DNA of 64,000 nucleotides from Desulfosporosinus meridiei DSM 13257 (GTDB taxonomy: Bacteria > Bacillota > Desulfitobacteriia > Desulfitobacteriales > Desulfitobacteriaceae), in NCBI RefSeq assembly GCF_000231385.2, contig NC_018515.1, positions 1,076,001 to 1,140,000 of the forward strand, in the 5' to 3' direction. The notes under the pieces were generated by a model. The model did not search any database. It was not told the DNA's origin and saw only the letters and a list, made by a program, of their open reading frames with translations. Made by a program: the position numbers and the translations under genes. This document shows, one piece after another, positions 26,263-34,596 of the stretch. Positions within the stretch are counted from its first letter, which is position 1; each line of letters starts with the position of its first letter.

Positions 26263-27280
26263 TGATAAATACTTTCTTGGTGTTGACGTTGGATCGGTCA
26301 GTACAAATATGGTATTACTGGGGCAGGACAATACCGTGAAAGAATCACTTTATCTAAGAACACAAGGGCGTCCTATGCAAATCATTCAAGAGGGGATTAG
26401 ACTTCTAAGATCAAAAATAGGAGAGTCAGCAGAAATTATTGGAGTAGGAACAACGGGTAGTGCCCGGCAGCTTGCAGCGACATTATTAGGTGCCGATGTT
26501 ATTAAGAACGAAATCACTGCCCATGCCGTTGCTGCTTCCCGAGTTAATCCCCAAGTTCAAACAATTCTTGAAATCGGCGGACAGGATTCGAAGATAATTA
26601 TTCTCAGAGATGGTGTGGTTTCTGATTTTGCGATGAACACGGTTTGTGCAGCAGGTACCGGTTCCTTTCTGGATCAGCAAGCATCACGCTTGGGTATTAA
26701 GATTGAAGAGTTTGGACATTTGGCCCTTGAAGCAAAAAATCCTGTTCGTATTGCCGGGCGCTGTTCTGTTTTTGCAGAATCAGATATGATTCATAAACAG
26801 CAGTTGGGGCACTCCTTGTCTGATATCCTGGCTGGTCTCTGTCAGGCCATGGTTAGAAACTATCTAAACAATGTCGGCAAAAACAAAGAAATCCGCGGTC
26901 CTATTTTTTTTCAAGGGGGTGTGGCTGCTAACCCTGGTATCTGCAAAGCTTTTGAAGAAGAGCTGGGGCAATCCATCATAGTGCCTGAAAATTACAATGT
27001 GATGGGTGCCCTAGGTGCAGCATACCTGGCTCAGGAAAAAGTAGGACTGCGGCAGAACATCCAGACTCAATTTCGTGGCTTGAACTTAGGTGATACACAG
27101 TTTCAAGCAACAAGCTTTGATTGTAAAGGGTGTGCAAACCGCTGTGAAGTCGTTGAGATTACCCAAGATGGAAAGAGCTTAGCCAGATGGGGAGACCGAT
27201 GCGGCAAGTGGTCTGTTGTAGGAGTTCCTAGTCCGGGCACTAGAGGAGCAGAAACTAAAGAAGAGCAGCGAGGTGCCTAA
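26252..27280 (+). CDS. Acyl-CoA dehydratase activase, BadF/BcrA/HgdC ATPase family
   Basis: The 342-residue protein is an ASKHA-fold ATPase with GVDVGSVSTNMVLLG near residue 9, VGTTGSAR near 69, and the Fe-S ligand region NTVCAAGTGSFLDQQASRLG near 131. CSVFAESDMIHKQQ follows near 171. It has an additional C-terminal Cys motif, CKGCANRCEVVE. Such activators bind a 4Fe-4S cluster between subunits and use ATP to push an electron into a partner enzyme. GTG 26252 behind AAGGAG overlaps the preceding gene. It is third in the three-gene unit. Confidence 0.87.
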   Translation: MLGDDKYFLGVDVGSVSTNMVLLGQDNTVKESLYLRTQGRPMQIIQEGIRLLRSKIGESAEIIGVGTTGSARQLAATLLGADVIKNEITAHAVAASRVNPQVQTILEIGGQDSKIIILRDGVVSDFAMNTVCAAGTGSFLDQQASRLGIKIEEFGHLALEAKNPVRIAGRCSVFAESDMIHKQQLGHSLSDILAGLCQAMVRNYLNNVGKNKEIRGPIFFQGGVAANPGICKAFEEELGQSIIVPENYNVMGALGAAYLAQEKVGLRQNIQTQFRGLNLGDTQFQATSFDCKGCANRCEVVEITQDGKSLARWGDRCGKWSVVGVPSPGTRGAETKEEQRGA

Positions 27281-27285
27281 TCAAA

Positions 27286-27314
27286 TTGACACTGTCTAAT
27301 AAGTCTGATATTAT
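27286..27314 (+). promoter_or_regulatory. Near-consensus vegetative promoter upstream of the lysA remnant
   Basis: TTGACA at 27286-27291, a 17-nt spacer and TATTAT at 27309-27314 make a very strong sigma-A promoter pattern. It is followed about 55 nt later by a leader terminator. Confidence 0.75.
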
Positions 27315-27344
27315 TAATCAAATTTTATATGCCTCATTCTCCTA

Positions 27345-27405
27345 GAGGTGTGGTAGAGATGTGAATAGGTAACAGAAGACCTCCTTCTGTTACCGTTTTT
27401 ATTTT
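27345..27405 (+). terminator. Leader terminator before lysA, possibly a riboswitch remnant
   Basis: GGTAACAGAAG (27368-27378) pairs perfectly with CTTCTGTTACC (27384-27394) across a 5-nt loop, followed by GTTTTTATTTT. The sequence just upstream, TAGAGGTGTG at 27344-27353, resembles the start of a lysine riboswitch. The leader is only about 75 nt, too short for an intact one of about 170 nt. The terminator is clear; the riboswitch-remnant idea is speculative. Confidence 0.7.
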
Positions 27406-27440
27406 GCTTACATAAGTGGATAGATAGAGGAGGAAAAAGC

Positions 27441-27979
27441 TTGAGGCTGCATGGAACACAAGTTGTAAATCGGCAGGGTCATCTTTATGCTTCAAAAGCC
27501 ATAATTTCCCGCGCCCCAAAATTATTATCGAGCCGGGACGGTCGATTGTGGGGACTGCTGGAATAACCCTGTATACTATCGGTTCTATTAAAGAAATTCC
27601 CGGAGTTCGAAAATATGTTGCAGTAGACGGAGGGATGACAGATAATCCAAGGCCTTCTCTCTACCAAGCGCGCTATGAGGCTATTTTGGCTAATCGTCCC
27701 CAAGAAGCTGTGTCAGAGTCTGTTTCAGTTGCGGGAAAGTGCTGTGAATCAGGGGATATGCTTATTTGGGATATTGATTTACCTAAAATAACTGCCGGTG
27801 ACTTATTGGCAGTATCCGCCACAGGTGCCTATAATTATTCCATGTCTTCAAATTACAATCGGCTTCCACGACCGGCGGTAATCCTTGTTAAGGATGGGCA
27901 GGCGGATATAATAGTAAGGCAAGAAACCTACTCTGATTTATTAAGAAATGATGTTTTACCTGATCACTTGAAGAGATAA
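27441..27979 (+). pseudogene. lysA: lysA (diaminopimelate decarboxylase) remnant with internal deletion and frameshift
   Basis: Diaminopimelate decarboxylase makes lysine. A GAGGAGG site and TTG 27441 open a LysA-like N-terminus, MRLHGTQVVNRQGHLY. The sequence then jumps directly, in a different frame, to the C-terminal part starting PKIIIEPGRSIVG. That part continues with VDGGMTDNPRPSLYQ, GKCCESGDMLI and TGAYNYSMSSNYNRLPRP to the stop at 27979. The original frame stops at 27564-27566 after 41 codons. About 250-270 codons, including the catalytic Lys region, are missing and the junction is out of frame. It stands in the expected place after the spoVA cluster. The neighbours show no such decay. 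Confidence 0.82.
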
Positions 27980-28033
27980 GACTTTACTCTGGCCTTGTCT
28001 GGTATTAGCGCTGAAATTTGAGGATAGCTCACC

Positions 28034-28462
28034 TTAGATGTTGGATTTCGTTTGATAGGCTTCAGACCTGTGTTTTTGGGGACGAACGATTACTAAGTCA
28101 AGAGCAACTAATACGAGGGTTGCGATCATAACAATCACTAATCCTTTAGATGAAACCGTCGGAGCATAAGAATAAGTGGGAACAGAATAAGAAGAGAATG
28201 GAAGCGCTGAAGAGAAGGGATAACTAGTTAAATTATTATTATTATAAGGGTTAGAATAATGAAAGTAGGGTGAAGGGGATTGGGAACGGGGATAAAGGTT
28301 AGAACGGGGATATAGGTTAGAATAGGGATTATATCTATTAATTGTTGCAGAAGCTGGTTTTGGAGTGGGGTAATAAGTGGGAGTCGGACGAATCATGTTT
28401 TGTTGAAAGAGGCAAGGATTTCTTAATGCGGGTGTAAGACCATGAGAGTATACGTAATTCAA
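28034..28462 (-). CDS. Pro/Tyr/Asn/Ser-rich protein with one C-terminal membrane segment, unknown
   Basis: I do not recognise a family. The 142-residue product has a low-complexity N-terminal region (about residues 22-98) rich in Pro, Tyr, Asn and Ser, with a repeated NLYPRS. One hydrophobic helix, GLVIVMIATLVLVALDLVIV (about 106-125), is followed by a short basic tail. The start is TTG 28462 behind a good AAAGGGGGAG site. The composition resembles spore-surface or coat-associated tails, and sporulation genes are close, but this is only suggestive. Confidence 0.6.
   Translation of the reverse strand: MNYVYSHGLTPALRNPCLFQQNMIRPTPTYYPTPKPASATINRYNPYSNLYPRSNLYPRSQSPSPYFHYSNPYNNNNLTSYPFSSALPFSSYSVPTYSYAPTVSSKGLVIVMIATLVLVALDLVIVRPQKHRSEAYQTKSNI
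28284..28337. repeat. Three tandem 18-bp units inside the Tyr/Pro-rich gene
   Basis: Units start at 28284, 28302 and 28320. The first two differ at one base and the third is diverged. Read on the minus strand the repeats encode NLYPRS-type hexapeptides. Confidence 0.75.
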
Positions 28463-28621
28463 TGTTAGTCTCCCCCTTTCGCTAAAAAGATTTAGCTTGA
28501 GATTGCGTTAATTTACATGGGGCGTGCCTTGGTTATTGGTATTATATGTAAATAAAATACAGAGAGTGTACCCTATATATGGAATAAAGGGATTTGATAA
28601 AAGAAAATGGATTTAGCTTAA

Positions 28622-28655
28622 CGAAAAAGTCCCGGTAAGGGATTTTTTTTGTTTT
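28622..28655 (+). terminator. T-rich terminator in the gap before the LCP gene
   Basis: A short stem (AAAAGTCCC against GGGATTTT with one bulge) is followed by two runs of eight T. No plus-strand gene ends nearby except the lysA remnant 640 nt upstream. No gene was seen in 28463-28732. Confidence 0.6.
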
Positions 28656-28732
28656 TTTTGAGATTATCTAGAATATTTCCGAGGAGATTGTTTGATGCTA
28701 AGGATAAAGTGATTAGATTGGAGTGGACTCGG

Positions 28733-29905
28733 ATGAAAGAAAAAAAGCATGGTTTGAAAACACTTTTCCGGGTCATCGGGGCCTACAAAAACTCACTACT
28801 TCTCGGATTTCTACTGGGCATACTTCTAGTAGTGGGTGATTTTTTTGCAATTCAACAGTTTTTTGGATTTGGAAGACCTCCTCTTACTTTGGCTAAAACA
28901 GAGTTGGAATTGCGAAGGGACGAAAAAACAATACCGGAATATAATAGTTTAAAAAAGAAAAATGAAGCGTTATTAGAGTCTAATAACAAAGGTGAGAATA
29001 GGGTTCGTGAAAATGAATCGGATAATCCGGATCCTGTTAGTGAGGTTACCGATTCTGATGTTCCAAATCAAGATCATATCGGTAATGATCTTGATGTAAT
29101 TATCGAAGAATCTATCCCTACCATTAATCAGAAGCAGTTCACGGTACTTTTAGTTGGGGTTGATCAAAGACCTGGTGAGAAATCATATAGTAACACTGAT
29201 ACTCTTCTGGTAGCCAGTATCAACACGGTAAAAGGCCAAATCTCCTTGCTTTCTATTCCCAGAGACACTCAAGTTAATATTCCTGGCTATGGTAAGGAAA
29301 AAATTAATGCAGCAGCTCGTTTAGGGAAGGGACTAATAACCACTCAATCCTTAGTTGAAGAAATCACAGGTCAGCCCATCGATGGGTATGTTTTGACAAA
29401 TTTCAATGGTTTTAAGAAAATGATTGATACTTTGGGAGGAATCACCGTTACCGTAGAGAAAGATATGTATTATGTTACTGGGGACAAAGAAGATGGAACG
29501 ATCAACCTTAAAAAAGGAACTCAGCGCTTAAATGGTACACAGGCTTTGCAATATGCCAGGTTTCGCCAAGACGCCTTGGCCGACATCTCAAGAACTTCTC
29601 GTCAGCAGGTAGTTCTTAAAGCAATGGTAAAGGAATTGAAACAAGTTAAAACTCTGCCAAAATTACCTGCCTTGATTACTCAAATGACAAAATCCATGGA
29701 AACAAATCTTTCAACCGGTCAACTATGGTCGCTAGCCAATATTCTTAGCCACTTTAAAAATCCAGAAGTCATTTCCCAAACATTACCGGGGAATTTTCTC
29801 ATTGAGGATGAAATTAGTTATTGGAAGGTTGACCCTTTGAAATCCCATGCTATCATCAGACGCCTTTTAGAGGAAGGTAAAACAACCTCTGTATTTTTTC
29901 AGTGA
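28733..29905 (+). CDS. LytR-CpsA-Psr (LCP) family cell-wall glycopolymer ligase
   Basis: LCP proteins transfer teichoic acid or capsule precursors from lipid carriers to peptidoglycan. ATG 28733 (MKEKKHGLK) is preferred, as it lies behind TTGGAGTGG; the frame is open upstream to 28649. The 390-residue protein has one N-terminal membrane helix (about residues 25-45) and an acidic Asn-rich spacer (about 70-125). The LCP domain carries VLLVGVDQRPGEKSYSNTDT, the conserved Arg/Asp of LSIPRDTQV, and QALQYARFRQDALADISR. Catalysis is outside the membrane. Confidence 0.9.
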   Translation: MKEKKHGLKTLFRVIGAYKNSLLLGFLLGILLVVGDFFAIQQFFGFGRPPLTLAKTELELRRDEKTIPEYNSLKKKNEALLESNNKGENRVRENESDNPDPVSEVTDSDVPNQDHIGNDLDVIIEESIPTINQKQFTVLLVGVDQRPGEKSYSNTDTLLVASINTVKGQISLLSIPRDTQVNIPGYGKEKINAAARLGKGLITTQSLVEEITGQPIDGYVLTNFNGFKKMIDTLGGITVTVEKDMYYVTGDKEDGTINLKKGTQRLNGTQALQYARFRQDALADISRTSRQQVVLKAMVKELKQVKTLPKLPALITQMTKSMETNLSTGQLWSLANILSHFKNPEVISQTLPGNFLIEDEISYWKVDPLKSHAIIRRLLEEGKTTSVFFQ

Positions 29906-29994
29906 TTTTAACACAGTAATTTAAACGCTTGTTATTTTATTTAAAGGGTTATATACTATATAAGATTAATTTAGGTTTTTTTGGAGGGTGAACA

Positions 29995-30336
29995 TTGGAT
30001 AAGCTGCTTGAAAAGTTGAAGGAATACTTACACATGGATACGGAAATTCCTTTTGAGGAGTTTTCTGAGTACTATCGGACTCTAATTGCTGAATTGAACC
30101 AGACATTTGGTGATCTTGATAAGGATGCTCGCGTAAAAGCTCTTTATATTTGCTCAATTGTACAGTCAAATGCTGAAGCAAGGGCCAAAGAAAGTAAAGC
30201 CAATGCCAAGGCTTATAAAAAGATTAGTGCTAAATGTGCTTTCTGGTCAGACGCAATTAAGTTTAATTTGGGCAAAGATGGGATGTCTCTTGAAGAGATT
30301 GAGCAAGCTACCGAAGAGATTAATACCAATATTTAA
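29995..30336 (+). CDS. Conserved-looking small cytoplasmic protein, unknown
   Basis: The 113-residue protein has no recognised domain. It is charged, predicted mostly helical, with no signal or membrane segment. An Ala/Lys-rich middle (about residues 60-78) suggests a coiled coil or helical hairpin. A strong TTGGAGGG site precedes TTG 29995, and a good terminator follows, so it is a monocistronic real gene. Codon use matches its neighbours. Confidence 0.7.
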   Translation: MDKLLEKLKEYLHMDTEIPFEEFSEYYRTLIAELNQTFGDLDKDARVKALYICSIVQSNAEARAKESKANAKAYKKISAKCAFWSDAIKFNLGKDGMSLEEIEQATEEINTNI

Positions 30337-30353
30337 TTTTTTCTAACGTTAAT

Positions 30354-30400
30354 GATAGAAGAAGCTTAAGCCACAGGCTTAGTCCTTCTTCTATTTTTTT
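30354..30400 (+). terminator. Intrinsic terminator after the 113-residue gene
   Basis: ATAGAAGAAG and CTTCTTCTAT arms, with an inner TAAGCC/GGCTTA stem, are followed by seven T. Confidence 0.88.
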
Positions 30401-30490
30401 ATTTCCTTCATTTTAAGTGAAACATTTCTACTCTTTGCTGCGTAATACAATTGTGAACACTATTCAATAAATAATAGGGGGAACAGAAAA

Positions 30491-30949
30491 ATGCCAGAAA
30501 GAGTTTACCGGTCGGTACGAGATAAAATGATTGGAGGGGTCTGTGGAGGTCTGGCAGACTATTTCAGAGTCGATGTTACATTAGTCAGGCTCATTGCTCT
30601 TATTGCTTTATTTGCCGGAGGAGTAGGGTTCTTAGCCTATATAGCCGCCTGGATAATTATCCCGGTTAATCCTGCTGAGCATGATAACTTCGGTAACTAT
30701 AAGCATGATGTTGGAGATGGAGGGAAGGAGATTATTTCTGATCTAAAAGAAGAGGCTAGAGATTATGGAAAGCCAGAGAATAACCCACGTGAAAATCGCT
30801 CAATAGTTGCAGGGGGAGTTTTGGTTGTTTTAGGAGTCGTTTTTTTGCTGCAACGCTGGTTTCCGTATTGGTTTGATATGAGTAAAATGTGGCCTATATT
30901 TCTTATTATTATCGGGATATTTATTATTGCGCGGGGTGGGAAAAGATGA
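30491..30949 (+). CDS. PspC-domain membrane protein
   Basis: The 152-residue protein has an N-terminal PspC domain (about residues 1-62: RSVRDKMIGGVCGGLADYF followed by a membrane helix) and a charged linker. Two further hydrophobic segments (about 102-118 and 130-148) resemble DUF5668/LiaI-type regions. PspC-like proteins take part in envelope-stress sensing, but no Psp or Lia partners other than the next gene are nearby. ATG 30491 follows TAGGGGG. The stop overlaps the next start (ATGA). Confidence 0.85.
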   Translation: MPERVYRSVRDKMIGGVCGGLADYFRVDVTLVRLIALIALFAGGVGFLAYIAAWIIIPVNPAEHDNFGNYKHDVGDGGKEIISDLKEEARDYGKPENNPRENRSIVAGGVLVVLGVVFLLQRWFPYWFDMSKMWPIFLIIIGIFIIARGGKR

Positions 30950-31245
30950 ACAGAGTCTTTGATAACGTAAGCCGAGGGCTGCTTCTAATCACTTTAGGAG
31001 TTATCTTTTTCTTACTCAATTATGGTTTCCTATCTTGGAGATTATGGGCTCATGTCATAGACTTGTGGCCACTAATTTTAATTTTGGCGGGAATTGGATT
31101 GCTGTTTAACCGCAGAATACCACTTGCTGCCATTTTCCTGATTTTTCTTTTGAGCATGGTTGGATATTCAATAATTGTTGGAGATAAGCTTGTCCCGGAG
31201 AGAATTTTTAATAACTTTCAGGGAATGTATCATTATCGTATGTAG
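30946..31245 (+). CDS. LiaI/DUF5668-like small membrane protein
   Basis: The 99-residue protein begins at ATG 30946, overlapping the PspC gene stop by four bases. Three to four hydrophobic segments follow the pattern LLLITLGVIFFLLNYG...WPLILILAGIGLLF seen in LiaI/LiaF-type transmembrane regions, and match the C-terminal half of the upstream protein. An upstream extension to 30889 lies within that gene and is not favoured. The likely role is a membrane partner of the PspC protein. Confidence 0.7.
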   Translation: MNRVFDNVSRGLLLITLGVIFFLLNYGFLSWRLWAHVIDLWPLILILAGIGLLFNRRIPLAAIFLIFLLSMVGYSIIVGDKLVPERIFNNFQGMYHYRM

Positions 31246-31329
31246 GCTGAAGGCAATCAAGTTGCTGTGAAGAGGCCATCGATGATATAATTTAAAGATA
31301 ATTACAAGGATAGGAGATTAGGATGTAGA

Positions 31330-33888
31330 ATGGACATCATTTTGGCTCACCGCCAAATCGATTTCGATGCGTTGGCTTCGATGGTAGCAGCTCAGAAGAT
31401 TTATCCGAACAGTGTTTTGGTCATGGATGGAAAACCGAATGTTTTTGTTCAAGATTTTCTAGCATTGTCTCGAGATCTATTGCGGTTCCGCAGGGCTCAG
31501 GATATTGATTTGGAGGAGGTTTCTCGGGTAATTTTAGTAGATACCCATGAGCTTCGTCGAGTAGGGTTTTTAGGGGAGAAGGTGGCTAGACTCCCTGGTA
31601 TAGAGGTAGAGATCTATGATCACCATCCCTATGCAGGTACACTTAAAGAAGGTATGGTTATCGAACCGGTTGGTGCCTGTGCGACCCTTCTTGTGGAAAA
31701 GATAGCAGGAATGGGGTTGCCGCTTAGTAGTTTTGAAGCAACATTAATTGCTATAGGGATTTATGATGATACTGGAAGTCTGTTGTTTGATAGTACCACA
31801 GTACGTGATGTTCACGCTGTGGCTTATTTATTAGAACAAGGTGCGAACTTAGGGGTGATTTCTAATAACTTGCGTCGCCCTCTTACTGAGGAACAAAAAG
31901 ATCTTCTGCAACAGCTCTTAGATTCTGGACAAACAGAATTCTTTGATGGATTACCAGTCTATATTTCCTATGCTGAGATTAAGGATTATGTTGGTGGCTT
32001 GGCTCTATTAGCCCATCGAGTAGGAGAGTTAGAAGGGGCAGATACCTGGTTTCTTTTGGTAAGGATGGAAAATCGGGTGTATATAGTGGGCCGCTCAAGA
32101 GGCCGGGGTTTGCCGGTTAACGGTTTGGTTCAATTATTTGGAGGAGCAGGCCACGAAAGAGCAGCTTCCGCAACTATTAAAGATGCAAAGCTGTCTGATA
32201 TATTAAAGCAACTGCGTTCAGCGATTAAGAGCCGGGCAAAACGCCCCCATCTAGTCAGAGATATTATGAGCTATCCGGTTAAGACTGTATCACCCGAGAC
32301 AAAACTAGGTGAAGTAGAACAAATCTTATTGCGCTACGGTCATACCGGGGTGCCGGTCACAGAAGACAAGAACTTAGTGGGGATTATTTCCAGGCGTGAT
32401 GTGGATAAGGCTATTAAGCATGGCTTAAAGCATGCACCTGTCAAAGGCTTTATGACTACTAAGGTATCTACAATAGAAGCAGATGTTCCTTGGGATGAAG
32501 TTCATAGATTAATGGTTCAGCATGATATCGGGCGTTTACCCGTTGTGGAAGACGGCAATCTTGTTGGTATTGTTTCACGTTCAGATGTTTTGCGTCTTGT
32601 TCACGGCACGTCAATTCCTATCGAAACTCAACTCGCTCGAGAGAGAAGCGCAGCTATGCGCCAAGATATTTTAGATTTGCTAGAATGTTTGCCAAAAGAA
32701 ACCCAGAATCTTCTAGAAGCAGTAAAAGATACGGCAGAGGAAGAAGAGTGTTCAGTCTATGTTGTAGGAGGATTTGTTAGGGATTTACTCCTTTCTGTCC
32801 CAACCCAAGATCTAGACTTTGTGGTGGAAGGCAGCGGTGGCCAATTTGCCCAGGCCTTAATGCGGCGCATACCGAATGGAAAGCTGACTCAGCATATAAA
32901 GTTTGGAACAGCTCAAATTGTGTTTCCTGATGGAAGTCATGTTGATATAGCAAGTACCAGATGGGAACATTATTCTTTTCCGGGAGCACTTCCTCAGGTA
33001 GAAGAATCATGTCTTCGTGATGATTTGTTCCGACGTGATTTCACCATCAATTCTATGGCGATTTGTCTCAACACAGATCGTTACGGAGAACTTGTTGATT
33101 ATTATGGCGGTAAACAAGATTTACAACAGAGGAAAATACGATTCCTGCATAATATCAGTTTTATTGATGACCCTACCCGAATGCTCCGGGCAATACGTTT
33201 TGCCGAACGATATCAATTTGATTTTGCTAAAGAGACTCTCGATGCTTTACATACTGCAATAGAGACCGGGGTTCTTTCTAAGCTGAGTGTGGAACGGTTT
33301 ACTGAGGAGATTCTACTTATCTATAAAGAGGCAAATTACTTGACCATGGGGCAGCTTTTAGTGAACAGCGGCTTATTTAAGGCTTGGTTCGGTAAGGATC
33401 TGGCTTGGAATTTTAACTTGGAGGATGCTGTAGGGAGTGCGGAATGGTCATTGAATTTGCGCTGGCTGATTTCTCTTGCCAAGATGGACTCTTTAGAAAT
33501 CGATATTGTTCTTGAGCGAGTCATTTTGAATAAATCTCTGCGTGATGAAACAATCGCCTATGTGCAATTGCGGGAATCCTTACAAAAGCCGTTAACCATC
33601 AGTGAAATGGATCATCTTCTAAACAAGGCACCTAAAAGAGTCGTGACCACTTTAGCCCGGGATGGCAGATATAATAAACGAATAACCGAGTGTTTGGAAG
33701 CCGGGCAGAGAATTAATATGGCGCTTGATGGCAAGACTCTTATTCAGATGGGCTTAAAACAAGGTCCTGAAATTGGAGAAATTCTAGCTCAAGTACGTAT
33801 GGCATGGCTTGAGGGCAGAATAAGTACTGCAGAAGAAGAGCAGGGAATTGCTCGACAATTGGTTAATGCCCAGGTTAAAAGGAGGTAG
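31330..33888 (+). CDS. DHH-CBS-tRNA nucleotidyltransferase fusion (CCA/A-adding type)
   Basis: This 852-residue fusion starts with a DHH phosphoesterase domain (HRQIDFDALAS near residue 7, VDTHELRRVGF near 80, YDHHPYAG near 99) and a DHHA1-like region with GRGLPVNGLVQLFGGAGHERAA near residue 270. Two CBS domains follow (about 313-430). A class II nucleotidyltransferase has VGGFVRDLLL and DLDFVV near 478-500, RRDFTINSMA near 573, and an RNA-binding tail. Similar fusions are annotated as CCA- or A-adding enzymes. The CBS pair suggests adenylate sensing. It is upstream of an M50 protease gene with 4 nt spacing. Confidence 0.87.
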   Translation: MDIILAHRQIDFDALASMVAAQKIYPNSVLVMDGKPNVFVQDFLALSRDLLRFRRAQDIDLEEVSRVILVDTHELRRVGFLGEKVARLPGIEVEIYDHHPYAGTLKEGMVIEPVGACATLLVEKIAGMGLPLSSFEATLIAIGIYDDTGSLLFDSTTVRDVHAVAYLLEQGANLGVISNNLRRPLTEEQKDLLQQLLDSGQTEFFDGLPVYISYAEIKDYVGGLALLAHRVGELEGADTWFLLVRMENRVYIVGRSRGRGLPVNGLVQLFGGAGHERAASATIKDAKLSDILKQLRSAIKSRAKRPHLVRDIMSYPVKTVSPETKLGEVEQILLRYGHTGVPVTEDKNLVGIISRRDVDKAIKHGLKHAPVKGFMTTKVSTIEADVPWDEVHRLMVQHDIGRLPVVEDGNLVGIVSRSDVLRLVHGTSIPIETQLARERSAAMRQDILDLLECLPKETQNLLEAVKDTAEEEECSVYVVGGFVRDLLLSVPTQDLDFVVEGSGGQFAQALMRRIPNGKLTQHIKFGTAQIVFPDGSHVDIASTRWEHYSFPGALPQVEESCLRDDLFRRDFTINSMAICLNTDRYGELVDYYGGKQDLQQRKIRFLHNISFIDDPTRMLRAIRFAERYQFDFAKETLDALHTAIETGVLSKLSVERFTEEILLIYKEANYLTMGQLLVNSGLFKAWFGKDLAWNFNLEDAVGSAEWSLNLRWLISLAKMDSLEIDIVLERVILNKSLRDETIAYVQLRESLQKPLTISEMDHLLNKAPKRVVTTLARDGRYNKRITECLEAGQRINMALDGKTLIQMGLKQGPEIGEILAQVRMAWLEGRISTAEEEQGIARQLVNAQVKRR

Positions 33889-33892
33889 AGAT

Positions 33893-34543
33893 TTGTTCGA
33901 TATCAAGTTAGCGACTATTATCGCAAACATTCCTGCTTTGATGATCGGGTTTGCCTTTCATGAGTTTGCTCATGCCTGGGTTGCCGATCGTTTAGGAGAT
34001 CCGACACCGCGAAGTCAGGGACGTTTAACCTTGAACCCCTTTGTCCACTTAGATCTGTTTGGGACTTTAATGGCACTCTTATACCGCTTTGGTTGGGCTA
34101 AGCCTGTCATGACCAATCCCCATTATTATCGTGGAGATAAGAGGCGGGGACAGATGTTGGTTTCCTTAGCCGGTTCTATTATGAATTTGATTACGGCTTT
34201 TGTGGTTATGTTATTATGGTTCTTAACAATGCTTTGGTTAGAAGCTTCTGAGTGGAGCGGTATACTTTCGCTGGTGTTTCAATCCACTGTACTGATGAAC
34301 CTGGGACTAGGAGTATTTAATCTTTTGCCGATCCCGCCGTTGGATGGATTTGGTGTGCTTAGTAGTTTGCTGCCTGAACGATTTGCTCCGCAATTGCAAA
34401 TGATTGAACAGTATGGATTTGTAATCTTAATTGTTCTTCTCTTTACAGATGTGCTAGGCAACGTACTGTCTCCGACAGTAATTGGGATATTTGATGTTTA
34501 CCAGAAAATTATTTCACTGATACTAACCCCATTTTTAGTGTAA
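33893..34543 (+). CDS. Site-2 protease family membrane metalloprotease (M50)
   Basis: TTG 33893 (MFDIKLATI) is behind a strong AAAAGGAGG site. The in-frame ATG-like codons upstream to 33848 lie in the preceding gene. The 216-residue protein has about five membrane segments, the zinc motif HEFAH (about residues 23-27) and the second metal-site segment NLLPIPPLDGFGVL (about 145). It is the small YwhC/Rip-like form without a PDZ domain. The substrate is unknown. SpoIVFB is a relative, but nothing specific links this copy to sporulation. Confidence 0.88.
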   Translation: MFDIKLATIIANIPALMIGFAFHEFAHAWVADRLGDPTPRSQGRLTLNPFVHLDLFGTLMALLYRFGWAKPVMTNPHYYRGDKRRGQMLVSLAGSIMNLITAFVVMLLWFLTMLWLEASEWSGILSLVFQSTVLMNLGLGVFNLLPIPPLDGFGVLSSLLPERFAPQLQMIEQYGFVILIVLLFTDVLGNVLSPTVIGIFDVYQKIISLILTPFLV

Positions 34544-34596
34544 AGTGATAGCAATATAAATTACAATAGACCTAAGAAACAGAAGGGATTGTTAAT

